This document shows positions 52,583-64,000 of a stretch of DNA of 64,000 nt, piece after piece. The stretch is from positions 1,430,070-1,494,069 of the forward strand of contig BCLD01000001.1 in assembly GCA_001600875.1 (NCBI GenBank), given 5' to 3'. The DNA is from Solicoccozyma terricola. Its lineage: Eukaryota > Basidiomycota > Tremellomycetes > Filobasidiales > Piskurozymaceae. Positions within the stretch are counted from its first letter, which is position 1, and the number at the start of each line of letters is the position of its first letter. The notes below the pieces were generated by a model, which made no database searches, was not told the origin of the DNA, and saw only the letters and a program-made list of their open reading frames with translations. Both the position numbers and the translations under genes were made by a program.

Positions 52583-54594
52583 ATGGACCAGGCAAGTCAC
52601 TCCCTCCATCCGGTCGCAGCCCCGGCTGATCACCCACCCACCCCCCACTTACTATCCAAATAGGATTCATTCCGCTCACTACTCGCCGCTCCGTCAAGAC
52701 CGGGAACAGGCAGGGCAGCTGGTGTTTTAGGTGCTCCAGCTCTCAAACGAGGCCATGGAGGAACATACGGTAGTTCCTCATCCAAGTATACAAAGCACGA
52801 TCTGTGAGTTTGGATCTAACCCATTCACTCTCCCCCCGTCCGTCCGTCCGTGAACGCTTGGCTGTGTGCTCACATAAAAGTCTTTCAAATGAACACAGAG
52901 CTCCGAAAAAGGAGGAGAAACCGGGTTTGGTTCCTAGAAAGGCAAAGAAAGATGGTAAATACAAAGATCGAGCGGAGATGAGACGATTAGGGTTAGACGA
53001 TGAATATAAACCAGTTGAGTTCTTGTTTCTTTTTTTTGGCGCTACATGTTTTCTCCTCGTTGGGGGCAGGGCATCTCACACTGACAAGTCTGATATTTCA
53101 GGTCGAACAACTTCTTCAAGATTTCGAAAGAAGGGCTCATGAAGGTGGAGACGATGCCGCTACTGTGAGATTCTTCTTCGTCACTGTTAATACGAACGAA
53201 CAATAACTGAGGATTGCATCCCCTCGAACAAGATCGAAGAACAGCGCAAATACCTCGGAGGTGATGCTGAACATTCCATTCTCGTCAAAGGTCTCGATTA
53301 TGGTCTACTTGCATCTCGAAAAGCGGAATTAGAAACTCAAAATGCAAATCAATATGATGATGAGCTTGATAACTTGCTTGTCGGATCTAGCTCCATCGGT
53401 GGAGTCGATAATCTTCAAGAAAAAAGTTCAAGGAAGGGTAAAGAAAAAGAGAGACCAAAAACGAGAGATGAGATTGTTGCTGAATTGAAGAGGAAAAGAA
53501 TGGAGGGTGATGACGATGAGAAAAGGGATGACATTATGGGTGTCATAAAGAAGAGTAAGAATGTCGTTCAGGAATCGAAGGCTGTAGCATTACCATCATC
53601 CAAGGTATGTTAAACCGCAGCAAACGCCAGTTGGGCACAGTCGGGGGGGGGAGGGGGGGAGGGGGAAATAGCTGATTGGATAAAAACGAAACTCCCACAG
53701 TTCAAATCAATAGCAAAAGTTGATCAACCAGTTGAAACCAAGATCAAGAAGAAAAAGAAGAAGATCAAGACGGTGATCGACGACGCCGGGTTAAAGCAGC
53801 AAGTTTCATCATCTGCTGCAGATTCTACACCTCAAAAGGTTGTTCAAGAGGATAGACCGCCCGTCAAGCTAGAAGAACAGCAATTGAAAGTGGAACCGGG
53901 ACGGACGTCGAATCCGGTCCTCCCGCCAAGTCTACCTGTAGCAGCAATCACAGCACCAGAATCCGATGATGAAATGGATGGAGACATCTTCGGTGGCGTC
54001 GGGGATTACGAGCAGGACCTTGGATCAGATGATGATGAGAACGAAGAGGATGGAGTAGTCGAGGAGGATCAAGCAGTGACAGGCGATTCTCCACCAATCA
54101 TATCCTCGGTAGCTACCGCGAAGGATGATGATCAAGCTACGGCACAACGACCTCGTCGGAATTGGTTCGGTGACGAAGAGGAGGAACAAGTGACTACTTC
54201 CCACATTCAAGAGTCTATACCCGATCGACCACCCCGTCGGGTATCCCGATCACTCTCGCCGTCGGATGACGAGAATAATGACCCAGCTCAACCACTACAA
54301 AGACTTCAACCCCTCTCCTCATCCGCTCTTCCTTCGGCAAAGGATCTCCTCGCAGCTGATAAGGCCGCGGAGGCTGCGGACAAGAAGCAAGCATCTAAAG
54401 CGAGATGGAGAGCCAAGCAGGGTCTCTCCAAGCAAGATGGCGGAGACGACGATGAGGAGGAGGACAGATCTCGAGGATTGGCCAGGCAGAAAGAAGAGCG
54501 AAAGGGAGAGGATAAGATGAGGATGAATAAAGAAGCTCAGATCTTGGAGTCGTATATGGCGAAAAGGGAGAAGAAGGAAAAAGCAAAGGCATAA
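52583..54594 (+). CDS. IK: RED/IK splicing factor (Smu2-type)
   Basis: Nuclear spliceosomal B-complex protein that partners SMU1. The start is MDQ (52583-52591) followed by an intron with a GC donor, GCAAGT...AATAG (52592-52663), then DSFRSLLAAPSRPGTGRAAG, giving the family N-terminus MDQDSFRSLL. The RED domain is present: KAKKDGKYKDRAEMRRLGLDDEYKP, EEQRKYLGGDAEHSILVKGLDYGLLASRKAEL. A long acidic and Lys-rich region follows (QYDDELDNLLVGSSS, KKKKKKIKTVIDDAG, VGDYEQDLGSDDDENEED), then a charged helical tail (AEAADKKQASKARWRAKQG...) ending YMAKREKKEKAKA. The animal-type RE/RD dipeptide repeat is absent; an Asp/Glu-rich block takes its place. The assignment rests on the N-terminal domain and is firm. 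Confidence 0.92.
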
Positions 54595-54695
54595 CTAAAT
54601 ACGAGATTTGTTTAGAAAGCGTATGCAGTGGTGATGAGGTCATATGGATACAGAGTACAACCCTGCAGCTTGTCATTTTCCAAATCCTAGCTGGT

Positions 54696-56425
54696 TTAGA
54701 GGTAACCACGAGCACCGCGTCGAGCCATCTGTGAACCCGCTCTCTCGCCATTTAGTAGTCTTCTTTTAGGTATGTATATAAAGGCAAGTCGCAACTCACC
54801 TCCAAGATTTTCCAGCCGTTCGTTTCTTCGTTCTCCAACTCCTCTTCTACGATCGTCATGACGGCAGCGTATCTGACCTGCTCGACACCGTCCGGACTAC
54901 CAACCATCACCTCGCCGGTCTTTGCAGATCGGAACATGAGAATCTCCTGCGTCGCAAAGGTCACCAAGAAGACAGGGACGTCGTTTTCCAGCATCTTGCC
55001 ACCGCTAACTTCCACATGTCGAATATCGAGCACCTTAGAATCTGAAACCAGTCCTTGTTTGGTGTATTGTTGCATGGTAGCCCATAACACGTTGTAGGTC
55101 TGTTCAGATAAGTATGATCAGGCTGATGTGATTCCGACAATTCAAGAACGACATTCGCATCACTCACTGCTTCACCACACCACATCTTCAACGACTCTCC
55201 ATCAGCTCCAAGGTAAGCATCCACAACTTCTGGAATGATATACTCCCGCAATTCCTTTTGGAATCCTTCCATCGTGAAGTTGGGATCCAGTGCCTTTGTT
55301 GCTCGAATCACTTTGGCCGTCTCATTCTCCTCGAATAGAGAACCAATCTTGTAGGATGCGCTTCGGAGGGTAGTAACGAAGGGATTCTCAGACTCCTCGA
55401 CCATGTCGCGCAGACGAGTGTATGTGGCTGTTTGTTTAATACCGGATGTCCAGGATGGGGCTTCTTGCTTATCTGAGAGGACAAGAGCCTCTCCCGCACT
55501 GGAAAATCAAGGTAAACGATGTGTCAGACAACCAACAATCATACTCCGACACACACACACTCTCCACTCACTCTGGGTTCTCCTTCACCCTCTCCTTCCT
55601 CGTCGCACCCGATCTACCAGCTCTCTCTTTCCTCAACTCTCTCCTCCGTCTTCGTTCTTCCTTCCCTTCGTACCCACCATACCTAGATCCTTCCTCGAAA
55701 GCTTCAACTACGGAATCGGAGAGTGCTTTGTACGCGGCTGTGTTCCTCACTGGAGCAGTTGCAGTGGCCGCAGCCGAGGAGACTGCCGCTGATGCTCTAG
55801 CGAGCTGTGGCAAGGGGAGGGGGGGGGGGGGGGTTATACGGGTGAGATAAGGGTACGATCCACTATATGGTGAGTGGTGAAAAGGTGCGGTGTCACTCAC
55901 TCCCTTCATCAACTCGCTATCCTCGACCGCCTTCATAGCCTCTCCGACAGCATCTGACACTTTCAACCCTTGCTTTTGCATCGCTTCAGCTGCTGCTCGT
56001 AGTTTGGGGTTTTCCTTGATGTCAGCGAGCACCTGGTGACGATTCGAAGGATACATCAGAATTCTATACGAACCCGCACACACCCGTTTTCGGCCCACGC
56101 TTACCCTCGTCCTCATGTACAGATCCTTGGCTGCCTTGATCGCTTTGGCATCCGCCAATTTATCTACATCACCTTGCAATTGCTTGACATCCTCTGCCAA
56201 TTCCCTATTCTTCTTCAATTCCGTTGTCAAAGTATCGACAAACACCCTCCAAGGTGACTGCGGCAAAGAACTACGATTATCATCTAGTCGAGACGCTGAC
56301 GAGTGGAAGGAGAGCGTTGGAGCGGCTGTAGCTCGGGCGGAGTTGAGAGGCATCCGACGAGCGGGCTGGGTGTATCGCAGTCCATGACGGAGCAGAAGCA
56401 TGTGGATAGGTCGTGACCGGATCAT
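54696..56425 (-). CDS. TIM44: Mitochondrial inner membrane import motor subunit Tim44
   Basis: Tethers mtHsp70 to the TIM23 channel on the matrix side. The chosen ATG at 56425 gives an Arg-rich presequence (MIRSRPIHMLLLRHGLRYTQ) ending near LSFHSSASRL. The N-terminal Tim44 motif follows: SPWRVFVDTLTTELKKNREL. The middle is a charged helix (ENPKLRAAAEAMQKQGLKVSDAV) and an Arg/Lys-rich segment. The C-terminal Tim44 domain has NPFVTTLRSASYKIGSLFEENETAKVIRATKALDPNFTMEGF, ADGESLKMWCGEA, FLVTFATQEILMFR. The last intron (about 54723-54797) adds MARRGARGYL and TAA 54696-54698. An in-frame upstream ATG at 56551 would add a Thr/Ser repeat of GGAAGTGGT-type DNA and is unlikely. The first ATPase-side intron has a poly(C) tract on the coding strand near 55818-55832. 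Confidence 0.93.
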
Positions 56426-56539
56426 GGTGAGCAGGAGGGCAGTGGTGGAAGTGGTGGAAGTGGTGGAAGTGGTGGAAGTGGAAGTGGAAGTGGTTGTCTG
56501 TGCGATATATCCACTATGCACTACTTTTTGGATTGCAGT

Positions 56540-56547
56540 CACGTGCA
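56540..56547. promoter_or_regulatory. TCACGTGC site upstream of TIM44
   Basis: It lies 115 bp upstream of the TIM44 start codon and just past the ARPC1 stop at 56593. This gives it the same spacing to a start codon as the CACGTG sites of other genes here. Confidence 0.45.
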
Positions 56548-56592
56548 GCATGTCATCCTCGCCCCGGTCACATCGCTACCCTACTTGCATCT

Positions 56593-58116
56593 TCACACAG
56601 TCCACACACACAACCTCCCGTCCTTGCCAATCGTTGTAAACTTGGCTACACTACCATCCTCGGCCCACTCGTACGGCTGGACATCCGTGATAGTGTTCTG
56701 GTGCACAGTCAATAGTTCGCCGTTCGCTCCCTTGTTGATCCCACCTGACACAGCAGAAGAGGACGACGACTGACCCCTCGAATCAGCGGCTTTGAAGATG
56801 TTGAACGCTTCATTGTTCAATCGTCCGGGACCTCGACTTCCAGTAGGTGTAGGAGTCAAACCCTTGGATGAAGAAGTCGGATCATCGAGAGACTTGATCA
56901 TCGACCAACCAGAAGGCGAGCCAGAGAAGAGAACGGGTTGACAATCGTGTCCTGCAGCAATGATACTCTCCTCGTTAACCCAAATGAGGGAGAGGTATGG
57001 TAGAGATGGAGATCGAACGACTTGAACCGCAGCAGGTGGTTCGCCGGGACTGCTTGGGTAGACAACAGTGATACTCGAGTCGTGGCCTGGCAGGCAAAAA
57101 CGACAAGTTGATATCAATGATCCGCCCGCAAAGCGGTAAAGACATATTCCTACAACTCACTGGCAAACGCTAGAGCAGTCCCGGACGGCGAGAATGCAAC
57201 GCTATGCACCCAACCTCCGTTTGGCGAATTGAATTCACCACAGACAGTGTTGAATGGCAATTTATCACCCCAAGCAGTCGGTTCTGGCCTTACCGCACCA
57301 AAAATATTATCATTAGGACGCGTGCGAACTCCTTGACTGCTGAAAGGCGGGGGACTCACTTCGAGTCGATACCCTTGATGAATGCAGAGAACACTCTGGC
57401 CTTCATGTCCGCGGCTCCAGCAGCCAACAAAACGTTATTCGGGTGCCAATCGATTGAAAGGACGGTGGAACGGAGTGGTTTCTTGAGATGCTTTGCTACC
57501 CACCAATTGTTCTCTTCGTCGAATGAACAAACAGCGATGGTCCTGATAGTCCACACAGTATTACACACCAATCAGCGTCTTACCATTCAAATCACAAGAC
57601 AGAGCTTAACCCACCTTGCTCCACTTCCCACCGCAAACTTGTCCTCGTTAGGACTCCACTTGACACATGTAGCAGCCCGATTGATCCTCAGCAACACAAG
57701 AGCAGGTTTCCATTCTCCGTTAGGACCGGGAGTCCAGACGTAGGCGTTACGATCTTGAGAACAGGTGACGATTTGGTTTGTACGTGGAGCCCAAGAGATG
57801 GCAGTGATGAGTTTGTCATGCTGTGCGGTGGGGCGGGAATAAACGTCAGCATACGAACGGATGGACACAGGCAGAGGAGATGACAGACAGACCTCGGATA
57901 AGGTAGACTTCAAGTCCCAGCCATCTCTTCCACGAGAGTAGATTTGGACGTCGTTGTTGTTAGGACATGTAGCGAGTTCTGTGAAGACAGAGTTGCCAAT
58001 CCCATCAGCGGCCTTGGAGAATAGAATTCGGGGCCAAACGCACGCGATCGATCTGCAGACAAGGCAACGGCGGTGAGAGGGCCGGTGGACAACTGGAAGA
58101 CTTCAGGAGCAGCCAT
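56593..58116 (-). CDS. ARC40: Arp2/3 complex subunit 1 (ARPC1/Arc40), WD40 propeller
   Basis: Beta-propeller subunit of the Arp2/3 actin nucleation complex at cortical patches. It starts [26 protein letters not shown] repeats follow: [137 protein letters not shown] and [28 protein letters not shown]. It ends [16 protein letters not shown]. The Ser/Pro-rich insert between the last two blades ([19 protein letters not shown] region) corresponds to the exposed activator-binding insert of the family. Short introns fall between most blades. Confidence 0.95.
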
Positions 58117-58240
58117 GGTGGGGAGAGAACGACGATGTGGGCAGGGAAGTGGAGGACTAGCAGTCTACTCCTGCGATGCGATGTGGTGTGGATTGACTGA
58201 TATCGCAGGAATGGCAGTGGAGGATGTGCTGTCCTGAGCA

Positions 58241-58267
58241 ACACGTCATATGTATTTGCACGTGACA
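58241..58267. promoter_or_regulatory. ACACGTCAT and GCACGTGAC sites upstream of ARC40
   Basis: ACACGTCAT at 58241-58249 and CACGTGAC within 58259-58267 lie 125-151 bp upstream of the ARC40 start and just past the U2SURP stop (58285). Both motif variants occur together only here and near 31.2-31.3 kb. Confidence 0.45.
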
Positions 58268-58284
58268 TTACAATCGGACCCCAC

Positions 58285-61200
58285 CTACGACATCGCCTGT
58301 CCATCAAGGTCATCCATCGCTTCGCCATCCAGGTCCATCTCCTCCCCATCTAGATCCATCTCTTCCCCATCCAAGTCCATCGCTTCGCCATCAAGATCTT
58401 CCTCTACAGGGGCAGCAACGACAGCAGCAGCAGCAGGAGCCAGCGGCTTGAATGACGCCTTGAATCCACCGCTCTTCTTGAACTTGTCGGTCGGCAGTCC
58501 CGTTGATTCTTGTCGTGGCTCATCCTCCACCGCCGCTAGGGCTGTCTGTCTTTGTCCCTCCTCCTTCACATCAGCACTCGCCCCATTTAGAATCGCCTTC
58601 ATCAACTCCGTCGTTTGTGGTGGGAAAGCAATCCAATTCTCCCAGATATCCACTACGAACCCGCATTGAGCGCGGAACGCTTCTGCGCCTATTCTTCCAG
58701 AGTAGGCAACTAGACTACGATGTACATCGGCGAGATGTTCAAAGACCTTGGGAAGCAAGTTCTCGAACGCTTGACGGTAGCGCCAAACGTTTGGTAGAGG
58801 GGAGGACTGGAGGTTGAAAGAGGTGGGATGAGATTCGAGACGTTTCGATCACATCGACGAATACGTACCGAGTTGTGTAGTATATCAGAAACGAGATGTA
58901 GTCGTGCAATCTTCCTCGGGACCGCCGTTGCCTCAATCATCAGACTTTGACAGATGATCTCCGCGACCTTCAGATGTAACCGTGTGAGCATCCCCCTAGT
59001 ACTGCGAAACTCTTTGAGCACTATTCAGACACACCTCATCCGCGGCACTGGCATGGACCATGGCAAACTCCATGCATCTCGCGATCTCCGCTCGTTTACC
59101 AGTCATTGCCCGAAGTGCCGATTCGAATCGTCGACGAGCGAATTTGCCCAGTTTGCCCTTGCGGGTGCGTTCTCGCTCTGATTCTTCAGCCGAGTCGGTG
59201 GAGTAGATGTCGGCCCGGCCCTGAAGAAGCGACAGTTAGCTTGGAAATCCCCACGGCGGTACGAAAACACATCAGCAAACCCACTTCATCTGTGAAATCA
59301 TCCGGTGGAGGAGTTGGCAACCGGTATCTCGAGTCGGTGTATGACCGGTATAGGTGGTATTCAGGTAGCTGTCGGTCGGGCAGCTTGATTGTCAGCATGA
59401 CGCTGATACATGTGAACTTGCGCACCGCCAGACTCACATCAACATCCCTCAGGAAGGCAAACTTGCCATTCTTTGCCTCCCTCTCCCTCAACATTTCCTC
59501 GAACCCATGACCATTATCACGGACCTTGTCGGCGACTGCTTTGACAAACTTCTGCTTCTCAGGTTCTATCCTCGTCAGGATTTTCTCCAACACGACATCG
59601 TGTCGACTCTTCTTGGCAGGTGGTGGCGGTGAAGGTGATCGTGAAGAAGCTGAAGAGAATGAGTTGGAACGGGATGAAGATCGAGAGCGACCTCGAGAAC
59701 GACTGTTGTCTGGGGACCGAGATCGCGACCTCGAGGCCCTCCTGTCATTACCTCGAGACCTCGAACGTGATCTCGTCCTCGATCTTTTATATGACCGACG
59801 CCGATCTCGCGATTCCGAACGACTTCGGGATCGAGACTGCGATCGAGAACGTGCCCGACGATGTTGACGATGGGGGGAACGACGGTCATCTTTCTCTCCC
59901 CTCCCAGGTGGTATCTCTACAACGGGTGTTCCAGCGCACAATCAGACCACACGCCCACGAATACGGTTACCTAGCGAAGCGCGCTCTTCCTCCTATTCGA
60001 CTCACCATAAATCGGTCTCAACGGCAGTCGCACAGATTTCCCCCATCCAACCCTCAGAATACAACCACCCCAATCGAACCCATCGAAATCTTTCACAGCC
60101 ACTTCAGCGTCTTTCCTTTTCATGAACGCTACAAACCCAGATAATCCAGGTCTAGCTCGACGACCACCGGTGATAGCACCTCCAACTGATGCGTCTTCTT
60201 CTCCTCGTGCTGTCGTTTTTTTTGGGGGGCCCGCCGATAATCAGTAAACCCAATCTAACTAGATATCAGGACGAGAATAAACAACTCACGCCACATGATT
60301 TTAACAGTTGCGATCGGTCCAATCTTGGCGAAAAACATGCCAAGTGTCGATTCAGTCACACCACTTGGTAAATTCGACTGAATGATGTCAGGAGGACACG
60401 TCGAGTTTGTGTGCAATTGAGATTTTTCCATGGATAGAGGGGTACGAATAATGAGTATGAACCTAAACGCAATCGATCTCGACTCTTCGTACGATATAGA
60501 GGTTTGTTGTCTATTGAACGTAGAGTAGGATGAGTTAAGTACATTCTTTCAACGTGTCAAGGGCTGTGGAAGAAGACGAACCTCAGGATCTCCAGTATCA
60601 CGCGAACCACGTTCTTTCTCCCATGCTACGACGAGTAAAATTCGAAAAAAGTCAGCAACAGCTGTACAGAACATAACACATGTCCCACACTACTCACCCG
60701 CCATTGCCGAAACCGAACTTCCTTCCACTGTCCACCGGGGGAATAAAATTCCAACATCAATTTTTTTTTTTCTTTCCCCATCCAATCATTCACGCATCCG
60801 TCGCAAATAGAAATGTAATTCAAAACACCTACGAGCAGCAGCCTTTCCGAATTTTTCTACTCGATTCGCTTGATCACTATATGATTCACGAATATGAGCA
60901 CTTTATCAAGTAGTGGATATGAAAGAAAAGGGCGCCTTGATCGACTCACCGTTTGATCTGTTCTAGGAATGAATCCATTGCTCGTTTTCCTTTTGGTTTC
61001 GGCTTGGACGGTTCAGGAGAGGGAGACCTGAAAGTTGAATTGATGGACTGGGAGGATATTTCCGATCGCGAAATGATTAAGGTCATGTGCCAAAGCGCCC
61101 CAATAGTTGGAGATACCCTTACCCTTGAAGTGGAAGCAACAGGAATCGACCGCGCCGGTTGATATGCCTGCTGAGTCTCACCATCCCCACCTAATCTCCT

Positions 61201-61804
61201 CAACCACACACAAGATGTCGAGCATCAGTAAATATACAACTGTCCCAAGTCCCATCCACAATCGGATCTCAACTCACCCGAAGCTTTTACAAACCCAGTC
61301 CTACCCGCCATCATAGATCTCGGACCTCTCGGCGGTCCTCTCCCACCTCCTCCTCCTCCTCCTCTAGATGAATCAACGACATCTCCCTCGAAAGCTTCTT
61401 GAAATTCTTTGAATGCTGCTGCCGTTGCTCTACGACGGTAGTCCAAGTGAATGACAGTTGATGTGTTAAGTGAAATTGTTGTATGGTCACTTGTAAGAAC
61501 TTAGGGAAACGCACTTTTCCTCTTCGATCCGCTTTCGTTCTTCTGCTTCTCTCTCTAAATCTTTCTTGGTCTTCTTTTGTATACCACGAGAGAACATCTG
61601 TTGTTTGAGAGGATTGAGGGTGATTCCGGGCTGTTTTGAATTGGACAAATTCCACGAAAACAGTATTTGTGAGATGAGCTAGACTTCTGGAAATACTCCC
61701 AACGACGACGAGAGGGGACACACCTTGGCGACCGGGGGACCACCTTCATCTTCAGAGTCGGAGTTGCCCTTGAACTTGGAGAGGTCGATGCGGCGATTCG
61801 ACAT
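58285..61804 (-). CDS. U2SURP: U2 snRNP-associated SR140/U2SURP homologue (RRM, RS, SURP, CID)
   Basis: U2 snRNP-associated splicing protein. The N-terminus MSNRRIDLSKFKGNSDSEDE...GGPP is followed by PKGKRAMDSFLEQIKR and a split RRM (SNLPSGVTESTLGMFFAKIGPIATVKIMW). A dense RS/RD domain follows (SRSRSRSESRDRRRS and similar). Then comes the SURP module (EPEKQKFVKAVADKVRDNGHGFEEMLREREAKNGKFAFL with LPEYHLYRSYTDSRYRLPTPPPDDF). The CID domain is RFESALRAMTGKRAEIARCMEFAMVHASAADE then VAEIICQSLMIEATAVPRKIARLHLVSDILHNS. The C-terminus carries five tandem DLDGE/Q-(A/E)-M repeats. The RS domain sits between RRM and SURP, whereas in the human protein it is C-terminal. There are many introns; some joins near 60.2-61.2 kb are approximate. 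Confidence 0.9.
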
Positions 61805-61910
61805 GGTGACTGTAGGTCAGTGGGTACGGTGTGGGATGGATGGGGGGGGTGGGAGGGGGGATGGTGGTTGAGCCGGGGTAGGGTGAGAGTGAGTTGTGAT
61901 CTGTAAAACA

Positions 61911-62006
61911 ATACACGTCACTGTGCAACAATACACGTCACTGTATTATAATACACGTCACTCCTCCACAATACACGTCACTATCAGTTCCGCAATACAC
62001 GTCACT
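61911..62006. repeat. Array of six ACACGTCAC boxes in the U2SURP/MVP1 divergent promoter
   Basis: Five copies of AATACACGTCACT followed by a final TACACGTCAC, separated by unlike 5-9 bp spacers, so the period is about 19-22 bp. It lies 107-202 bp upstream of the U2SURP start and 182-277 bp upstream of the MVP1 start. The core contains ACGTCA, a half-CRE. Conserved boxes with diverged spacers suggest a binding-site array rather than a simple minisatellite. Confidence 0.85.
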
Positions 62007-62187
62007 CTACACGTCACCACATGCATCCTCAACCCCCGGCAGTCGATCGTCATAGTGCATCCATCCCTCTCGAATCGGTCAGGGTAACATCAAGCTCCAC
62101 TCGGGTGTCATACACACACACAGCGTGCTCATCTCACAGCAGCAACCCATTCCCAATTCCCGATTCCCAATTCCCATTCCCCGTACA

Positions 62188-64000
62188 ATGTTGTAAGTCC
62201 ATTCACCTCCACTCCACCAAACTTGAAACCCCCTTGTTCAACCTTTCCCATCCACCACCCACCGCAGCAACGCCCCTCGCCAACGAGCTCTTCCCTCTCC
62301 ATTCGCATCAACTTCCATCGACCCACTCGCGAGCTCTACCATCCCTTCATATGATGAAGTAGATCCATGGTCATCTGCTCCCAGTCCATCCCGTACGCCA
62401 GCTCCCGGTCACACGCGAGCCGGATCAGATGTGGTGGATGGGACGGAGAGTACGAACGTTGGGAATGGTCCACAGAGACCGATCCTTAAATCAACCATCA
62501 GTACAGGAGTAAATGGTGATCTCATCGGTGCGTTCCATCCCCCTTGAAAGTATGAGTTATTCACCTCCCTCAGTCACATCTAATCGTATGTATCCTCTGC
62601 CTATGAATAGCGGAAGAACATATCCCACCGTCCTATCTCTCACTCTACGCATCTCTGTCCCCCTCTCCATCCGATGAAATATCCGTAACATCATTACACC
62701 GCTTGCTTTCCACCGCGGACGTCACACCATCAGTTATCGAACGTGTCGTTAATATCGTTTCACCCTCTGCAAAGACCGTTAGTAGACAGCAATTCTTCGT
62801 GGCATTGGGACTGGTGGCGCTTGCGCAGCAACGACAAGGTGGATTTATCTCTTTTTAATTACTCAGATGTCAAACTCAGCCTTCATGAGGACAATTTGAA
62901 CTGATGAGATTTGGTCTGTGTACTTTTACAGAACCTTCCATCGAACACCTCGCAACTACTTTACCAAACCTCCCAATCCCAACACTACGACCTTTGAAAC
63001 CAACACCTCCCCGTTCCGATTCCTCTTTCATTAACCCCACATCCACTTCAACAATACCATGGGATCGACCTCCATCCGGTCTTCATGAGAATCCCGACTT
63101 TCCCAGAACAGGTGAAGGGAATGGATTAGGATTCGAGAATGGGAATTCATTTGCTGAAGAAGGAAGAGCAGTTGTATCTGGTGTCAAGGTTGGGTGGTGG
63201 AAGGATTTGGAGAAAGTGGAGGTTGGTTTGATACCTGAGAAGGAGGGTTGGTTTTTAACAAAGTATAGGGTGGAAAGTGATGTGAGTTGTGATGTAACGG
63301 CTTTGGGACTTGTCGAGGACGGTGGAGTGGTGGATACTGAATGGGCATTCAATGTGCTAGAAACGCCCTGGTGGACCTGTTAATCGAAGATATACGGATT
63401 TCGTATGGCTGCTTGATTGTCTGACGAAACGATACGTGAGCACCGGATCGTTAGTTTTCCCTCTACTAGTGCCGTTCACTCATCCCTCCCTGCACCCCCC
63501 CCCCCCCCCCCCCTCCCCCCCGGACACCAGCCATTCCGACTTCTCCCTAACCTTCCACCTAAACGGGTCGGCCCAGATCAAGCATTCCTCGAACAACGTC
63601 GGAAAGGTCTCGAGCGGTTCATCAATTTTATAGTCAATCACCCAGTCCTATCAGTAGACGGATGCGTCGGAGTTTTCCTCTCCGAACCCAACTTTGAAGC
63701 ATGGCGTAAACGTACAAAGGTTTCCCTGGAAGAGGAAGCTACATCTAAAAAATTGGATCCAGCTGCTGAGATGGCGATCCCAGCTGATCTATTCGCCAAA
63801 ATTGACGTCGTTCGGAATACCCTCCCTCTCCTCGTTGAATCGCATTCCAAACTCGTCGTTCTCGCTGAGAAAGGTTTGAAACGACTAGAAGCAACCACCG
63901 CTGACGCTTCTCGTATGTCGATGACACTCGCGACGTTGGGGGAACGTCACGCAGACTCTTGTTGGAGGAATGCGGGGAACGCGCCTGACGTTCATAATGC
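62188..64000 (+). CDS. MVP1: Sorting nexin Mvp1/SNX8-like (partial, runs off window)
   Basis: PX-BAR sorting nexin for endosome-to-Golgi/vacuole sorting. ATG 62188 plus TT is followed by an intron starting GTAAGT and the exon CAACGCC..., giving MFNAPRQRALPSPF. A Pro/Ser-rich region contains DPWSSAPSPSRTPAPG. An EH-like helical domain follows (IPPSYLSLYASLSPSPSDEISV, AKTVSRQQFFVALGLVALAQQ). The PX domain starts VSGVKVGWWKDLEKVEVGLIP, and the lipid-binding core is assembled across introns as GGPVNRRYTDFVWLLDCL, then PFRLLPNLPPKRVGPDQAFL and RFINFIVNHPVLSVDGCVGVFL. The start of the BAR region (LFAKIDVVRNTLPLLVESHSKL) is reached before the edge at 64000. The exon at 63531 follows a 20-nt C run. 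The 3' end is missing. Confidence 0.93.

Noticed and set aside
56426..56551. Upstream in-frame ATG extending TIM44
   Set aside because: The extension is a Ser/Thr repeat from GGAAGTGGT-type DNA overlapping the promoter site, and would put 42 non-presequence residues before a good presequence.

Overview
The window is nuclear DNA from a basidiomycete yeast-like fungus, most likely a tremellomycete (Cryptococcus/Kwoniella/Tremella type). Genes are densely packed on both strands and cut by many short GT-AG introns (about 45-95 nt). The regulatory and structural proteins are typical of the group: a Zn2Cys6 factor, a fused Arg5,6, a second Ras paralogue ending in CVIA, a Pho85 with a glutamine-rich tail, and large SR-type splicing proteins. 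No rRNA, tRNA, CRISPR array or transposon coding region was recognised. Species-level placement is an inference. Long G/C homopolymers and a few N positions mean some gene models may carry assembly errors.

Layout. 0-14 kb: a truncated GH47 alpha-mannosidase (-); a 1,623-residue multi-pass membrane protein of unknown family with repeated modules (-); a GH16 glucanase-like enzyme (-); an MBOAT/wax-synthase-like acyltransferase (-) divergent from a Maf/ASMT-type pyrophosphatase (+). 14-20 kb: a large Zn2Cys6 transcription factor (+). 20-31 kb: V-ATPase subunit G (-) divergent from symplekin/Pta1 (+); a Ras GTPase (-) divergent from an unrecognised Cys-rich protein (+); a GT61 (DUF563) glycosyltransferase (-). 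31-42 kb: a kinesin-14 (+), the Cdc48 adaptor Shp1/p47 (-), the cyclin-dependent kinase Pho85 (+) and an F-box protein (-). 42-64 kb: ARG5,6 (+), PRP43 (+), PRP40 (-), RED/IK (+), TIM44 (-), ARPC1/Arc40 (-), U2SURP/SR140 (-) and a partial sorting nexin MVP1 (+).

How the genes relate. Most are unrelated housekeeping genes. Four spliceosome genes (PRP43, PRP40, RED/IK, U2SURP) lie within 15 kb, with the 3'-end-processing scaffold symplekin elsewhere in the window. Many gene pairs are head-to-head and share short promoters that repeatedly carry CACGTGAC, TGACGTCA or (A/C)CACGTCAC sites.

Most notable: (1) two introns of 541 and 545 nt, in unrelated genes, filled with the same family of short palindromic CTCGCTTCGCTCGC repeats; (2) homopolymeric poly(C) runs of up to about 31 nt sitting just before 3' splice sites in at least seven genes; (3) an array of six ACACGTCAC boxes in one divergent promoter; (4) the unknown membrane protein with two families of internal repeats; (5) a 9-nt microexon, a start codon split by an intron, an ATG-only coding exon, and a GC-AG intron next to a start codon.
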